NCBI GenBank assembly: GCA_900609035.2
Contig: UXAT02000023.1
Location: 1 to 64,000 of the forward strand
DNA length: 64,000 bases
Direction: 5' to 3'
Origin: Candidatus Defluviicoccus seviourii
GTDB lineage: Bacteria; Pseudomonadota; Alphaproteobacteria; Rhodospirillales; Defluviicoccaceae
The notes under the pieces were generated by a model. The model ran no database searches and had not been told where the DNA came from. It saw only the letters and a list, made by a program, of their open reading frames with translations. Every line of letters begins with the position of its first letter. Positions within the stretch are counted from its first letter, which is position 1. This document shows positions 62,364 to 64,000 of this stretch, piece after piece. The translations under genes and the position numbers were made by a program.

Positions 62364-64000
62364 GCGAAGCGCGCGTCTACAGCGTGCATCCCGGCAACAC
62401 CTTCGTCGATGCGTTTGCGCGCGGCCTGCTTGCCAGCGCCGGCCCGGAGCCGGAGGCGCTGACGCGGATCCAGATCCTGCTGCCGACACGCCGCGCCAGC
62501 CGTGCGCTCGCAGCGGCCTTCCTGCGCCTGCGCGGCGGGCAGCCGCTGCTGCTGCCGTGGATGCGGCCACTGGGCGATCTGGAGGACGACCTCTTTTCGC
62601 CCGACGAGGAAACGACAGCGGATGAGATGGCCTTCGGCGAAGCGCTGGCCGTGCCGCCCGCGATCTCGTCCCTCAAGCGGCAGCTGTTGCTGACCCGAAC
62701 GGTGCTGGCGCTCAAGGGACAAGCAACAACGCTCGATCAGGCAGCCCGGCTGGCGCGCGAACTCGGCCGCCTGCTTGATCAGGCGCAGACGGAACGGCGC
62801 GATCTGGCGGGGCTTGCCGACCTGATCAAGGGCGAACTCGCCCAGCACTGGCAGATCACCGTCGATTTCCTCGCCATCCTCACCCAGAGCTGGCCCGAGA
62901 TTCTCGCCGAGGAAGGGTGCGTCGATCCGGCCGAGCGGCGCAATCGGCTCCTGGAGGCACAAGCGCACGCTTGGCGCACCGCGCCACCGCCGGGGCCGGT
63001 CTATGCCGCAGGGACAACCGGCAGCGTGCCGGCAACCGCCGATCTGCTTGCGGTCGTCGCCAGGCTGCCGCGAGGGGCGGTGATCCTGCCCGGCCTCGAT
63101 GCGGAAGTCGACGACGCCACCTGGCAGGCCATCCTTGATGACCCCGGCCACCCGCAGTTCGGCATGGCCCATCTGCTCGAGCGCATCGAGGTCGACCGCC
63201 GGGCTGTCCGCGACTGGCCGGCGCCAGACCAGGACCGTTGCGATCCGGCGCGAACACGACTGGTCAATCGCGCCCTTCGGCCGGCCGCGTGCAGCGAGAT
63301 CGCTCCCGCCGAGCGGACGGCGCTTGCTGCCGTTCTGCCGACCGCGCTTGTGGGCCTCACCCGCATCGATTGCCCAAGCGCGGAGGAGGAAGCGCGCGTC
63401 GTTGCCCTGATCCTGCGCCAGGTTCTGGAAACGCCGGGCAAGACCGCAGCGCTGGTCACCTCCAGCCGCACGCTCGCGCGCCGGGTGGCGGCGGAGCTGC
63501 AGCGCTGGGGCATCGCGATCGATGACTCCGCCGGCCGGCCGCTCGGCGCCACCCCCGTCGGCACCTTCCTCCGCCTGGTGGTCGCGACGGTGGCCGCCAG
63601 TTTTGCGCCGATCCCGTTGCTGGCAATGCTCAAACATCCGCTCGCGGCACTCGGCTTTCCGGCCGCGGCGGCCCGGGCGAAGGCCCGGGGGCTTGAAAGC
63701 CGCGCCTTGCGCGGGCCGCGGCCGGCACCGGGGATCGAGGGCCTGCGTGCCGCACTCGGCGCCGACGCTGCAAGCGCGCACGAACTCCTTGCCGCGATCG
63801 AGCGCGCCACGGCCCCCTTGCGACGCGAGATGGATAGACCGCGCGCGCCCCTCATCGATCTCCTTCGTGCCCACGTCGAGACGGCTGAGGTGCTCGCCGC
63901 GAGCACGACCGAGACCGGCGCCGAACGCCTGTGGACCGGCGACGACGGTGAGGCTGCGGCGCAATTTTTCAGCCAGCTCGCAGATGCAGCAGCATCCCTG
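62360..64000 (+). CDS. addB: Double-strand break repair protein AddB (partial)
   Basis: This is the N-terminal 547 residues of the AddB helicase-nuclease subunit, starting at GTG 62360 (MSEARVYSVHPGNTFVDAFA). Matching family features are ILLPTRRASRALAAAFLRLR, LLPWMRPLGDLEDDLF and LVTSSRTLARRVAAELQRWG. AddB follows tsaE-amgK-murU in many alphaproteobacteria, with addA next. The nuclease and Fe-S cysteines lie beyond the window. Confidence 0.9.
   Translation, partial: MSEARVYSVHPGNTFVDAFARGLLASAGPEPEALTRIQILLPTRRASRALAAAFLRLRGGQPLLLPWMRPLGDLEDDLFSPDEETTADEMAFGEALAVPPAISSLKRQLLLTRTVLALKGQATTLDQAARLARELGRLLDQAQTERRDLAGLADLIKGELAQHWQITVDFLAILTQSWPEILAEEGCVDPAERRNRLLEAQAHAWRTAPPPGPVYAAGTTGSVPATADLLAVVARLPRGAVILPGLDAEVDDATWQAILDDPGHPQFGMAHLLERIEVDRRAVRDWPAPDQDRCDPARTRLVNRALRPAACSEIAPAERTALAAVLPTALVGLTRIDCPSAEEEARVVALILRQVLETPGKTAALVTSSRTLARRVAAELQRWGIAIDDSAGRPLGATPVGTFLRLVVATVAASFAPIPLLAMLKHPLAALGFPAAAARAKARGLESRALRGPRPAPGIEGLRAALGADAASAHELLAAIERATAPLRREMDRPRAPLIDLLRAHVETAEVLAASTTETGAERLWTGDDGEAAAQFFSQLADAAASL

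Noticed and set aside
62108-63964. Minus-strand 618-codon frame opposite addB
   Set aside because: Shadow of addB, which has matching family motifs and a coupled start.

Overview
The window is high-GC DNA from an alphaproteobacterium, most likely of a Rhodospirillales type. The evidence is the linked chvI-chvG-hprK-rapZ-EIIA(Man)-HPr-EI block, a TIGR02300 zinc-ribbon gene beside tRNA-Ala and aroA, an MmcB-type gene, and a class III (PhaE+PhaC) polyhydroxyalkanoate (PHA) synthase. A PHA-storing, Defluviicoccus-like organism would fit, but that is inference and the genus is not proven.

Layout. (1) 1-12.4 kb is a mobile, exopolysaccharide-related segment. Its left edge holds an IS3 element and a deleted IS256/IS3 mosaic. 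Next come cysD, cysNC and a GDP-mannose enzyme, all with visibly lower GC than the rest, then a Wzc-like tyrosine kinase. Its right edge is an IS3 element interrupted by an intact IS256-family element. (2) 12.5-24 kb: tRNA-Met, two MaoC-type hydratases, a divergent PhaC-like protein, phaE, phaC, a 3-hydroxyacyl-CoA dehydrogenase, a thiolase, a patatin and an acyl-CoA synthetase. Together these form a PHA and acyl-CoA metabolism cluster. (3) 24-28 kb: small housekeeping and stress genes (YflT-like, hemerythrin, MmcB, YgjP-like, DapA-like, YcgN-like). (4) 28-40 kb: corrin-ring (B12) synthesis of the early-cobalt type (CbiX, CbiD and CbiG all present), with two notable fusions, interrupted by a SCO/TauE-like copper pair. 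(5) 40.5-48.7 kb: a secreted protein, an XRE regulator with a palindromic operator, and a six-gene Hyf-like membrane complex whose large subunit has lost the NiFe ligands. (6) 48.7-52.4 kb: a structured, AT-rich intergenic region, tRNA-Ala, TIGR02300, aroA and an EEP-fold phosphatase. (7) 52.5-59 kb: the ChvG/ChvI two-component system and an incomplete regulatory PTS. (8) 59-64 kb: a ferredoxin-NADP reductase-type flavoprotein, then tsaE-amgK-murU-addB, with addB running off the window.

How the parts connect. CysD/CysNC make activated sulfate (PAPS) and ManC makes GDP-mannose beside a polysaccharide co-polymerase, which suggests a sulfated or mannose-containing exopolymer. MaoC hydratases, thiolase and dehydrogenase can link beta-oxidation intermediates to PhaEC. 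ChvGI plus HprK/HPr/EIIA is a signalling module that in relatives controls envelope, carbon and storage metabolism. The most promising less-described items are the Hyf-like complex without NiFe ligands, the PhaC-like protein with a long helical N-terminus, the precorrin-8X mutase fused to an uncharacterised domain, the three-enzyme CbiL-CbiG-CbiH protein, and the nested inverted repeats at 48.73-48.86 kb.
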